From Oscillospiraceae bacterium (GTDB taxonomy: Bacteria; Bacillota; Clostridia; Oscillospirales; Oscillospiraceae), in contig CACXJE010000015.1 in the NCBI GenBank assembly GCA_902767915.1, forward strand, positions 1 to 46,225: DNA of 46,225 nucleotides, given 5' to 3'. This document shows, in pieces, positions 14,868 through 22,910 of the stretch. Position 1 is the first letter of the stretch. Each line of letters starts with the position of its first letter. Both the position numbers and the translations under genes were made by a program. Below the pieces are notes generated by a model, which had not been told where the DNA came from, made no database searches, and saw only the letters and a list, made by a program, of their open reading frames with translations.

Positions 14868-15896
14868 CTACCTTGTGCTGGCTCTCCAGATGGGGGTTGT
14901 GGAAACGTAAACCCGACGGAATGGACGGTTTTTGTTCGAGATCCGATCCAGGAGCATTTCAGCAGCCATCCGTCCGATCTCTGCGCTGGGAATCAGGGCG
15001 GTCGTCAGGCCGGGCGTCACAACCGCAGATTCCGGTGACCCGTCAAAGCCGGCAACCATCACGTCCTCGGGCACGGAATAGCCCATGTATTTCAATGCTG
15101 TCATCAGGTGAAGGGCCAGGTAATCGTTGGCGCACAGGAAAGCCTCCGGCAGATAGGGCATTGCCCGTAGCCGCTGCATCAGCCATGCCGGATCATTGTA
15201 GGGCTCATCGTCGGGAGCAAGAATATTGACCTCCGGGTCCTGGGCATAGGACATCCGCCGCAGGGCCAGCTGAAAACCCAGGTAGCGCTCATAGAAGCTG
15301 TTGCAGTGCCGGACGTCACCGACAAAGCCAAAGGTTCTGGCGCCTGCATCCGCAAAGCGTCGGGTCAAGGCTATAGAGCTGGCCATATTTTCCATGGAGA
15401 TGAAATCACAGCGGGCAACGTCCGCATAGGCGCCGGAAAAAGCGTCCACCGTGATCAGCGGAAGGCCCAGTCTGCAGAGCATCTCCAAATAGTCCCGATC
15501 AAACAGCTCGATACACAGGATGCCGTCGGTCTGCTCCAGATGCAGATGCGGGGGAAGCTGCTTTTGCGCCAGCTCCTCCTGGGATATCTCATATATTTTC
15601 AGCGTATTGCCGGTGCGGCTGATAATGTCTGTAAAGGCTGTGACAAAATAGGATCCGAACGTATGGCTCAGAGGTGTGCTGCTGGTCAGAAGCGCAATGG
15701 TGTGAAGCGAGTGGGACTCCTCTTGCTTTTCACGCTGCGGAAACTGACTGTAGCCCAATTCCCGGGCTTTCTCCATCACAGTCCGGCGCGTTGGTTCCGG
15801 CACAGAGCCCCGACCGTTAAAGATTTTGGAAACGGTATTTCTGGAAAGACCGCAGGCATCGGCAATGTCCTGCATTGTAACTCTTTTGACTGCCAT
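14868..15896 (-). CDS. LacI-family regulator of the fructan locus
   Basis: A 342-residue transcriptional repressor. The N-terminal helix-turn-helix is clear (RVTMQDIADACGLSRNTVSKIFNGRG, the DIA/LSRNTVSK pattern of LacI), followed by a periplasmic-binding-protein-like effector domain with FGFVGD, PEAFLCANDYLALHLM and VMVAGFDGSPES. It ends WRASTR, as usual. The start ATG at 15896 has AGAGGAATT upstream. It is divergent from the fructan ABC/GH32 operon, with GTTTAC-type sites at both promoters, so it probably represses that operon and perhaps itself. The inducer is probably fructose, a fructooligosaccharide or a sugar phosphate (inference from context). Confidence 0.92.
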   Translation of the reverse strand: MAVKRVTMQDIADACGLSRNTVSKIFNGRGSVPEPTRRTVMEKARELGYSQFPQREKQEESHSLHTIALLTSSTPLSHTFGSYFVTAFTDIISRTGNTLKIYEISQEELAQKQLPPHLHLEQTDGILCIELFDRDYLEMLCRLGLPLITVDAFSGAYADVARCDFISMENMASSIALTRRFADAGARTFGFVGDVRHCNSFYERYLGFQLALRRMSYAQDPEVNILAPDDEPYNDPAWLMQRLRAMPYLPEAFLCANDYLALHLMTALKYMGYSVPEDVMVAGFDGSPESAVVTPGLTTALIPSAEIGRMAAEMLLDRISNKNRPFRRVYVSTTPIWRASTR

Positions 15897-15927
15897 AGAA
15901 TTCCTCTTTCTGAACAGTGATATAAAG

Positions 15928-15956
15928 ATTATATCATGTGGATGGTAAAAAATCAA
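15928..15956 (-). promoter_or_regulatory. Promoter of lacI-family gene
   Basis: Minus-strand TTGATT (15956-15951), 17 bases, perfect TATAAT (15933-15928). A GTAAAC half-site (15969-15974) lies just upstream of the -35. Confidence 0.75.
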
Positions 15957-16063
15957 TATGTGCAAAATGTAAACTTTTTTGAAGCGCATGTTGGAAAAAC
16001 GCACAAGCAAAGCGCAAACAAATTAGTCGAAGCTCCAAAAAATCAAAAAAAATACAGGGAATA

Positions 16064-16092
16064 TTGACATTCAGTAAACAATGTCTTATAAT
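16064..16092 (+). promoter_or_regulatory. Promoter of the fructan operon
   Basis: TTGACA (16064-16069), 17 bases, TATAAT (16087-16092): a consensus vegetative promoter, which implies that repression rather than activation sets expression. GTAAAC lies in the spacer (16074-16079). Confidence 0.85.
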
Positions 16093-16094
16093 TT

Positions 16095-16131
16095 GTTTAC
16101 ATTACGGTTTACGTTATTAATTAATGTAAAC
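16095..16131. promoter_or_regulatory. Probable LacI-family operator cluster
   Basis: Just downstream of the -10 box are GTTTAC (16095-16100), GTTTAC (16107-16112) and GTAAAC (16126-16131). GGTTTAC and GTAAACC form a perfect inverted repeat with a 13-base gap; GTTTACATTA and TAATGTAAAC form a longer one. A further GTAAAC is in the promoter spacer. The position over the start site suits a repressor. The match to the divergent LacI regulator is an inference. Confidence 0.6.
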
Positions 16132-16182
16132 CAGTGGTGAAAAGAGCAGAATCTCTTACAGAAAAGGAGGAATCAAACTCGC

Positions 16183-17334
16183 ATGTCAGAAGTCATTCTG
16201 AAGGATCTGAAGAAGGTCTATGACAACAAAGTGACCGCGGTGCACGACGTCAACCTGACCATTCAGGACAAGGAATTCATCGTGCTGGTCGGTCCCTCCG
16301 GCTGCGGCAAATCCACCACCCTTCGCATGGTGGCCGGGCTGGAGGAAATCTCGGACGGCGAACTCTACATTGACGGCAGATTGGTCAATGAGGTCGCCCC
16401 CAAGGACCGTGACATTGCCATGGTCTTCCAGAACTACGCCCTGTACCCCCACATGACCGTGTATGACAACATGGCCTTCGCTCTGAAGCTCCGCAAGGTC
16501 AAGAAGGCGGACATCGACAAGAAGGTTCGTGAAGTCGCCGAAATCCTCGACATCACCCAGTACCTGAAGCGGAAGCCGAAGGCGCTCTCCGGCGGTCAGC
16601 GTCAGCGTGTGGCCATCGGCCGCGCCATGGTTCGCGACCCCAAGGTCTTCCTGATGGACGAGCCCCTGTCCAACCTGGACGCCAAGCTCCGCAACCAGAT
16701 GCGCGCAGAGATCATCAAGCTCCGTTCCCGCATCAACACCACCTTTATGTACGTCACCCATGACCAGACCGAGGCCATGACCCTGGGCGACCGGATCGTC
16801 ATTATGAAGGACGGCTTCGTCAACCAGATCGGCACGCCCCAGGAGGTCTTCAACCGCCCGGTCAACCTGTTCGTCGCCGGCTTCATCGGCATGCCCGTCA
16901 TGAACTTCTTTGACGGCTGCAAGCTGCTGCTGGAGAACGGCAAATACTTTGCCGAGATCCGCGGCGTGAAGTTCGAGCTGGACGAGTTCCAGCAGAAGGC
17001 CCTCAAGCAGAACGGCGTCAAGCCCTGCGACATCGTCGCCGGCATCCGTCCCCAGCACGTCACAGTCGGCTCCGGCGACCTGACCGCCACCATCGAGGTC
17101 AGTGAGATGATGGGCTCCGAGTACAACATCCACGCCCGCTCCGGCGAGGATGAGGTCGTCATGCTGATCCCCACCGTGGACCTGACCACCGACGTCTCCA
17201 TCGGCAGAAACATTCGCTTCACCACCAAACCCGGCCTGATCCAGCTCTTCGACAAGGCCACCGGCAACAACCTGATTTGGTATGACGCTGACTCCGCGGC
17301 AAACAACGCCCCGGTTTGCAAGCGTTATGACTGA
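16183..17334 (+). CDS. Sugar ABC transporter ATPase, UgpC/MsmK type
   Basis: The energising subunit of a carbohydrate importer, at the inner face of the membrane. Of 383 residues, the first about 235 are the ATPase: Walker A GPSGCGKST (37-45), signature LSGGQ (135-139), Walker B FLMDEP (156-161) and H-loop H193. The rest is the TOBE regulatory region. AGGAGG lies 12 bases before the ATG. Such ATPases often serve several transporters, but here the gene heads the operon and carries its own promoter and operator. Highly biased codons suggest strong expression. The C-terminal tail (SAANNAPVCKRYD) is unusual. A related C-terminal remnant lies at 14428-14835. Confidence 0.93.
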   Translation: MSEVILKDLKKVYDNKVTAVHDVNLTIQDKEFIVLVGPSGCGKSTTLRMVAGLEEISDGELYIDGRLVNEVAPKDRDIAMVFQNYALYPHMTVYDNMAFALKLRKVKKADIDKKVREVAEILDITQYLKRKPKALSGGQRQRVAIGRAMVRDPKVFLMDEPLSNLDAKLRNQMRAEIIKLRSRINTTFMYVTHDQTEAMTLGDRIVIMKDGFVNQIGTPQEVFNRPVNLFVAGFIGMPVMNFFDGCKLLLENGKYFAEIRGVKFELDEFQQKALKQNGVKPCDIVAGIRPQHVTVGSGDLTATIEVSEMMGSEYNIHARSGEDEVVMLIPTVDLTTDVSIGRNIRFTTKPGLIQLFDKATGNNLIWYDADSAANNAPVCKRYD

Positions 17335-17363
17335 ACCGAGTTTTTTCAAAAAGGAGGCAATCT

Positions 17364-18332
17364 ATGGACGCAGCTACCGGTACGCTGAAAGCGCCTGTCC
17401 TGAAAAAACCCGGTAATTCCGCGAGCCGCAGACTACGAAACTTCAAGGAAAACGCTCCGTTCCTGTTGATGATTCTCCCTGCGGTCGTGGTCGTGTTCCT
17501 GTTTTGCTATCTGCCCATCTACGGCGTGCTGATCGCATTCCAGGACTTCATGCCGGGTGACGAAATCCTGTCGGAGAATACCATCTGGGTAGGCTTTGAC
17601 AATTTCACCCGTTTCTTCAACGACCCCCAGTTCTGGCCCCTGATGAAGAACACCTTCCTGATCTGTATCTTCGGCTTCATCATCGGCTTCCCCCTGCCCA
17701 TCCTCATCGCTCTGACGCTGAACGCCCTCAAGAGCAAGAAGGTCGGCAAGAGTCTGCAGACCATCTTCACCGCACCGCACTTTATCTCACTGGTCGTTCT
17801 GGTCGGTATGCTGCAGCTGTTCTTCGGCAGCGACGGCCTGCTCGCCAGCATAGCGGCTCACTTCGGAGGATCGTATAAATCCCTGTTCCTGAAGGATTCA
17901 GCCTTCCGACCGTTGTACATCCTGTCCTCCAACTGGCAGGACTTCGGCTGGAGCGCGATCATTTACATCGCCGCCCTGTCCAACGTGGACCCGCAGCAGC
18001 ATGAGGCCGCCATTCTCGACGGCGCCTCCCGCTTCCAGCGCGTGATCCACGTGGACCTGCCCGCCATCATGCCCATGATCAGCGTCATGCTCATCATGTC
18101 CATCGGCGGTCTGATGGGCGTCGGTTACGAAAAGGCCCTGCTGATGCAGACCGACGGCAACCTGCACACCAGTGAGCTCGTCTCCACCTACGTGTATAAG
18201 CAAGGTCTTACCGGCATCCCCGATCAGGCCTACGCCGCAGCCATCGGCCTGTTCAACTCGGTGATTAACGTGGTGCTGTTGATTATCGCCAACACCACGT
18301 CCAAGAAGTTCTCCGAGAACTCATTGTGGTAG
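17364..18332 (+). CDS. Sugar ABC transporter permease, LplB-like
   Basis: A 322-residue inner-membrane permease of the MalF/LplB class with about six membrane spans, the first at residues 33-55. The cytoplasmic EAA loop reads EAAILDGASRFQRVIHVDLPAI, where the ATPase docks. A basic N-terminal stretch precedes the first span. It starts 29 bases after the ATPase stop, with AAGGAGG upstream, and is followed 13 bases later by the second permease. Its similarity to the LplB/YteP subfamily, which handles complex-carbohydrate oligosaccharides, fits the GH32 context. Confidence 0.93.
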   Translation: MDAATGTLKAPVLKKPGNSASRRLRNFKENAPFLLMILPAVVVVFLFCYLPIYGVLIAFQDFMPGDEILSENTIWVGFDNFTRFFNDPQFWPLMKNTFLICIFGFIIGFPLPILIALTLNALKSKKVGKSLQTIFTAPHFISLVVLVGMLQLFFGSDGLLASIAAHFGGSYKSLFLKDSAFRPLYILSSNWQDFGWSAIIYIAALSNVDPQQHEAAILDGASRFQRVIHVDLPAIMPMISVMLIMSIGGLMGVGYEKALLMQTDGNLHTSELVSTYVYKQGLTGIPDQAYAAAIGLFNSVINVVLLIIANTTSKKFSENSLW

Positions 18333-18345
18333 GGAGGGCTGTATC

Positions 18346-19260
18346 GTGGAAAAAGCATTGAAACCCAAGAAAAAGCGGAATGCCCTGCGGGACACCGTGG
18401 GCGACAAGATCTTCTATACGATCAACGCCATTTTCCTTGGCCTGGTCGCCCTGATCGTTCTCTACCCCCTGTACTTTATCGTCATCGCATCCATCTCCAA
18501 CACCGACGCGGTGCTGGGCGGCAAGGTCATCCTCTACCCGGTGGACATCAACTTTGACGGCTACGCCAGAATCCTGGAGCACACCGAGATCTGGAGAGGC
18601 TACCTCAACACCCTGATCTACACCGGTCTGACCGTGGTCCTGGCCCTGCTGGTCACCATCCCCGCCGGCTGGGCCCTGAGCCGCAAGACCCTTCCCGGGA
18701 AGAAGCTCTTCATGATCTTCTTCATCATCCCGATGTTCTTCGGCGGCGGCCTGATCCCGTTCTACAACGTCATGAACAGCCTGGGCCTGATCAACTCCAT
18801 GTGGGCCATCATCCTGCCCTCGATCCTGTCGGTGTGGAACCTCTTCATGTGCAAGACCTTCTTCGAATCCAGCATCCCCGGCGGCCTGATCGAGGCGGCC
18901 AAGATCGACGGCGCCGGACAGTGGCGCACCTTCGGATCCGTGGTCATTCCCCTGTCCAAGGCAGTCATCGCCGTGATGGCCCTGTACTACGCCGTGGGTC
19001 AGTGGAACAGCTACTTCAGCGCCATGATCTTCCTGCAGGACGAGGAGAAGTACCCCCTGCAGCTGGTCCTGAAGGAGATCCTGATCGCCTCTGAAAGCAC
19101 CGTGGGCGGCAGCGGCGAAACCATGCTCGAGCAGTTCCGTCTTGCCAACCAGCTTAAGTACGTCTCCGTCATCGCGTCCAGTCTGCCCGTCCTCTGCCTG
19201 TACCCCTTCGTTCAGAAGTACTTTGCACAGGGCGTCATGATCGGCTCGCTGAAGGAGTAA
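18346..19260 (+). CDS. Sugar ABC transporter permease, LplC/AraQ-like
   Basis: A 304-residue partner permease of the MalG class. About six spans are visible, with the EAA loop at IEAAKIDGAGQWRTFGSVVIPLSK. The start is GTG at 18346 with GGGAGGG nine bases upstream. It ends YFAQGVMIGSLKE, the usual terminus of this class (QKYFxxGVxxGSVKG). It forms the channel heterodimer with the preceding gene. Confidence 0.94.
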   Translation: MEKALKPKKKRNALRDTVGDKIFYTINAIFLGLVALIVLYPLYFIVIASISNTDAVLGGKVILYPVDINFDGYARILEHTEIWRGYLNTLIYTGLTVVLALLVTIPAGWALSRKTLPGKKLFMIFFIIPMFFGGGLIPFYNVMNSLGLINSMWAIILPSILSVWNLFMCKTFFESSIPGGLIEAAKIDGAGQWRTFGSVVIPLSKAVIAVMALYYAVGQWNSYFSAMIFLQDEEKYPLQLVLKEILIASESTVGGSGETMLEQFRLANQLKYVSVIASSLPVLCLYPFVQKYFAQGVMIGSLKE

Positions 19261-19290
19261 ATAAGAAAATCATCTACGGAGGATTCACAA

Positions 19291-20970
19291 ATGAAAAAAT
19301 GGGTATCCCTGCTGCTGGTCGTCGTCATGCTTCTGAGCATGGTCGCCTGCGGCAAAAAGACCAAGAAGGCCGCCAGCGTCGGCCTGGACAAGCTGAAGTC
19401 CGAGTACGGCTTCCAGTGGACCGATCCTACCAAGCCCATCCTGAACGAAAAGGGCGCGCAGGAGCTCTCCTTTAATATGTACTCTTCCAAGAACGCATCC
19501 GCCAAGGACTACAACGACATGAAGATCATGCAGGATCTGGCTGCCAGCACCAACGTGACGGTGAACTGGGAAAATGTTTCCGAGTCCATCTACAGCACCC
19601 AGAAGAACCTGATCTTCGGCAACAAGGACAACCGTCCCGACGGCATCTATCACGCCGGCATGGGCGCAGGCGAGATCATCAAGTACGCCAAGCGGAACGT
19701 GCTGGTGCCCATCAGCGACTATCTGGAGTACATGCCCAACTTCTCCAAGATTCTGGAAGAGCGGCCCGACATCAAGGCCCAGCTCATCAACGTGGAGGAC
19801 GGCAAGATCTACTCCCTGCCCCGCATCGAGGAAATGGGACTGCTGCAGAACCCCAACATTCTGTTCCTGAACAAGAACTGGGCCAAGGAAGCCATTGACG
19901 CCGGCGCTGTGACCGGTCTGTCCGCGGACGACCTGAAGGACGGCGTGACCATCAAGGCTGACCAGATGGAAGCCATGCTGACCTACTTCAAGGACAACGA
20001 CATGAACGGCGACGGCAAGACCACCGACGAGCGCCCCCTGAGCTTTGTTTACAACAACTGGCAGGGCAACCAGTGCGATCTGTACGGCATGTTCGGCCTG
20101 AACGACAACCTGGAGCACCGGATCATTGTGGACGGCAAGGTCACCTACACCGTCCAGGACGACCGGTTCAAGGAAGCCACCAACTTCATCGCCAACTGGG
20201 TCTCCAAGGGCCTGATCTCCGAGGCCTCCTTCGACCAGTCCCAGGATATGTTCCTGGCCAACGGCAAGGGCCTGGAGAAGTACGGCGCCTTCTACTGGTG
20301 GGAGTCTGAGACTGTGGTCTCCAACCCGGAGAACTACATCGTCTGCGCCCCCATCGTCGGCCCCAACGGCGACCAGACCGTCTGCATCTCCAACAACCCC
20401 GAGGTCGGCGTCGGCGAGCTCATCTTCTTCTCCGACACCCCCAACATCGAGGTCCTGCTGGCCTACTTCGACCGTTACTATGATCCCATCATCTCCGCCC
20501 AGATCAACTACGGTCCCATCGGCATCGTCTACGAGGAAGAGCTCGACGCCAACGGCATGCTGGTCCAGAAGCCCCTGCCCGAGGGTCTGACCGCTGACGA
20601 GCTCCGTCTGCAGAACGCGCCTCTCGGCATCATCTACCTGTCCGACTATGCCTGGAACAACGTGGTCAACATGGAGCCCCGCGCCAAGCTGCGTCTGGAG
20701 CGCCTGACCGCCTACGTGACTCCCTACATGCCCACCAACGTGAAGCCCTGCCCCAACCTGCAGTTCACCATGAGCGAGCTGAACACCCTGGCCAACTATG
20801 AGACCGCCCTCAACGACTATATCCGCACGAATCTGTTCAAGTGGATCACCGACGGCGGCGTCTCCGATTCTGCCTGGAGCGCCTTCCAGAGCGAGCTGAA
20901 CGGCAAGTGCAAGATCGGCGAGCTGGCCAAGGTCTATCAGGATGCCTACGACCGGTATCTTGGGAATTAA
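19291..20970 (+). CDS. Sugar ABC transporter substrate-binding lipoprotein
   Basis: A 559-residue extracellular solute-binding protein of family 1, the LplA-like long class. The signal peptide ends in the lipobox LSMVAC with Cys20 as the lipidated residue; KK-rich residues follow. It captures the oligosaccharide outside the membrane and delivers it to the two permeases. A calcium-site-like DNDMNGDGKTTDE segment (about residue 233) is seen in relatives. From its place between permeases and GH32 enzymes the ligand is inferred to be a fructooligosaccharide. The ribosome site is GGAGG. Very biased codon use suggests it is abundant. Confidence 0.92.
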   Translation: MKKWVSLLLVVVMLLSMVACGKKTKKAASVGLDKLKSEYGFQWTDPTKPILNEKGAQELSFNMYSSKNASAKDYNDMKIMQDLAASTNVTVNWENVSESIYSTQKNLIFGNKDNRPDGIYHAGMGAGEIIKYAKRNVLVPISDYLEYMPNFSKILEERPDIKAQLINVEDGKIYSLPRIEEMGLLQNPNILFLNKNWAKEAIDAGAVTGLSADDLKDGVTIKADQMEAMLTYFKDNDMNGDGKTTDERPLSFVYNNWQGNQCDLYGMFGLNDNLEHRIIVDGKVTYTVQDDRFKEATNFIANWVSKGLISEASFDQSQDMFLANGKGLEKYGAFYWWESETVVSNPENYIVCAPIVGPNGDQTVCISNNPEVGVGELIFFSDTPNIEVLLAYFDRYYDPIISAQINYGPIGIVYEEELDANGMLVQKPLPEGLTADELRLQNAPLGIIYLSDYAWNNVVNMEPRAKLRLERLTAYVTPYMPTNVKPCPNLQFTMSELNTLANYETALNDYIRTNLFKWITDGGVSDSAWSAFQSELNGKCKIGELAKVYQDAYDRYLGN

Positions 20971-20985
20971 TCGGAGGAAACATTC

Positions 20986-22827
20986 ATGAAGCTGAAAAAA
21001 CTGTTTGCCCTTCTGCTGGCCCTGGTCATGATCCTGACCCTGGCGGCCTGCAAGAAGGATGAAGAAGACGCGGCCGACAACAACGCGGACAACACCGCGC
21101 CCGTCATCAGCGGCGTCCATGATCTGTCTGTCCAGGCCGGTTCCGAGATCGACCTGCTGGAAGGCGTCACCGCCAACGACGCGGAGGACGGCGACCTGAC
21201 CGCCAAGATCACCATCGAGCCCACCCCTGAAATGGACATCAAGAACGGCAAGGCCGTTCCCCCCGCTGCCGGCGACTATGAGCTGACCTTCTCCGTCACC
21301 GACAACGGCGGCAAGACCACCCAGGAATACGCCACCCTGACCGCCACCCGCCAGACCGGCGAGCCCACCGTCTACAAGCAGTTCGACTTCTCCAGCCAGC
21401 CTGTGGAAGATTCCCACGGCTGGGAATCCCGGATCGGTGAGAACGCCGACGCTGTTGCCTCCCTGGAAAAGGGCGCCCTCCTGGTCGAGATCACCGATCC
21501 CGGTCAGAGTGACGGCGACATCCAGCTGGCGCTGCCCGGCTTCGCCGTGACCAAGGCCGACTACCGCGTCAAGGTCTGGGCCAAGTCCACCAAGGACACC
21601 TACTGCCACTTCATCGCCCGCGACGAGAACGCGGAGGACTGGGCCACCTTCGGCGACGTCTGGAACGTCCGCATCGGCCAGAAGATCGCTCCCGTGGAGC
21701 TGAACTTCTCCAGCCAGGGCGAAGGCAGCGCCGAGCTGCTGCTCAACCTGGGCAAGATCACCCCGAACCCCGACAACGCTGAGGACACCACCCCCACCGA
21801 TTTCACCGTGACCATCGACAAGATCGAGCTCTACGAGATCACCGGCGAGGAGACCCTGGTCCCCGTCTACACCGCTGACTTCTCCAAGGAAGACGCTCTG
21901 ACCGCCGAGGCCGGCGACGGCGCCGACGCTGCCGTGACCGGAGAAGGCGAGTTCACCATCAACGCCTACCCCACCGAAGGCGGCGTTTGGAGCATCAAGG
22001 CCAACCTGGGCCTGGGCGATCTGACCATTGAGAACGGCGCCAAGTACTACTACACCTTCACCATCAACGCCGAAAACGGCGTCAGCGGCGAAGCCCTGGT
22101 GGAGAGCCTGACCCAGTACCATGAGGCCAGAGCCAACTTCAACGGCTTCAGCGCGGCTCCCGGCGAGGACGTGGTGATCACCAACACCTTCACCGCGGAA
22201 GCGGAGGTCTCCGATCCCGTCATCCGTCTGCAGATCGGCAACGCCCCCGAGGGCGCCGCCAACAACAAGATCACCTTCTCCAACGTGGAATTCGGCAAGG
22301 TCGAGGGCGACAGGGACACCAACAAGACCATCCAGAAGTTCATCGCCTTCGGCAACGGCACGCCCAACGAGACCAACCCGGACGCCCCCTGGACCACCTT
22401 CAACGGCACCGATGAAGACAACGACCGCGGCGTCGGCACGATCTGGGCCGAGAACGGCAGCTTCTTCTACCGGATCGACGACGGCGGCAATGTGGACTGG
22501 CACAACAAGCTGATCTGCGGCTACCGTGAGAACCCCCTGACCCTGGCCTCCGACAGCTACTACACTGTGGAGATCACCGTCAAGGCCGACAAGAACGTTT
22601 CCTGCGGCTTCTTCCTGAACCCCATCGGAAGCTGGGATCCCAGAATCTCCGAGAGCATGGACATCACCACCGAGGAACAGACCTTCACCTTCACCACCAC
22701 CGACACCTTCCTGGTCGACATGGACTTCGAGATGCTGTTCCAGTTCGGCTCCGACAACACTGCAGCCCTGGATGACGTGACCATCGAATTCACGAACATC
22801 ACCATTTATCAGATGCTCGTTCAGTAA
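20986..22827 (+). CDS. Large surface lipoprotein with Ig-like and carbohydrate-binding-like domains
   Basis: A 613-residue lipoprotein (lipobox LAAC, Cys22) that I cannot assign to a named function. After an acidic linker, residues about 38-125 form an Ig-like domain of the DUF5011/cadherin-like type (NTAPVISGVHDLSVQAG, DAEDGDLT, YELTFSVTDNGG). Then come three beta-rich segments of about 150 residues (roughly 128-285, 290-440 and 445-612), each containing family-4/9-CBM-like features: an initial phenylalanine-rich strand, Y-x-V-x-V/I-W/A strands (YRVKVWAKST, YYYTFTINAE, YYTVEITVKA) and a closing I-Y-x-I/M strand. It sits between the binding protein and the surface GH32. The inference is a fructan-capturing surface protein. 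No catalytic motif is seen. Confidence 0.75.
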   Translation: MKLKKLFALLLALVMILTLAACKKDEEDAADNNADNTAPVISGVHDLSVQAGSEIDLLEGVTANDAEDGDLTAKITIEPTPEMDIKNGKAVPPAAGDYELTFSVTDNGGKTTQEYATLTATRQTGEPTVYKQFDFSSQPVEDSHGWESRIGENADAVASLEKGALLVEITDPGQSDGDIQLALPGFAVTKADYRVKVWAKSTKDTYCHFIARDENAEDWATFGDVWNVRIGQKIAPVELNFSSQGEGSAELLLNLGKITPNPDNAEDTTPTDFTVTIDKIELYEITGEETLVPVYTADFSKEDALTAEAGDGADAAVTGEGEFTINAYPTEGGVWSIKANLGLGDLTIENGAKYYYTFTINAENGVSGEALVESLTQYHEARANFNGFSAAPGEDVVITNTFTAEAEVSDPVIRLQIGNAPEGAANNKITFSNVEFGKVEGDRDTNKTIQKFIAFGNGTPNETNPDAPWTTFNGTDEDNDRGVGTIWAENGSFFYRIDDGGNVDWHNKLICGYRENPLTLASDSYYTVEITVKADKNVSCGFFLNPIGSWDPRISESMDITTEEQTFTFTTTDTFLVDMDFEMLFQFGSDNTAALDDVTIEFTNITIYQMLVQ

Positions 22828-22856
22828 TCCGGATTTCTCCATTTTCATTCGCCCCA

Positions 22857-22886
22857 GCGGACAGGAGGGGCAACCCTCCTGTCCGC
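22857..22886 (+). other. Intercistronic RNA hairpin
   Basis: A perfect 13-bp stem GCGGACAGGAGGG with a GCAA tetraloop. It is followed by CATTTCAAAAAAA, not a T-tract, so it is unlikely to be a full terminator. It probably protects the highly expressed transporter mRNA 3' end or attenuates the downstream enzyme genes. Confidence 0.7.
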
Positions 22887-22910
22887 CATTTCAAAAAAAC
22901 GGAGGCAGCT

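Noticed and set aside
19285-22848. 1187-codon minus-strand frame opposite the binding lipoproteins
   Set aside because: Antisense shadow of two highly biased genes that have signal peptides and correct spacing. It would be convergent with the operon and has no start site.
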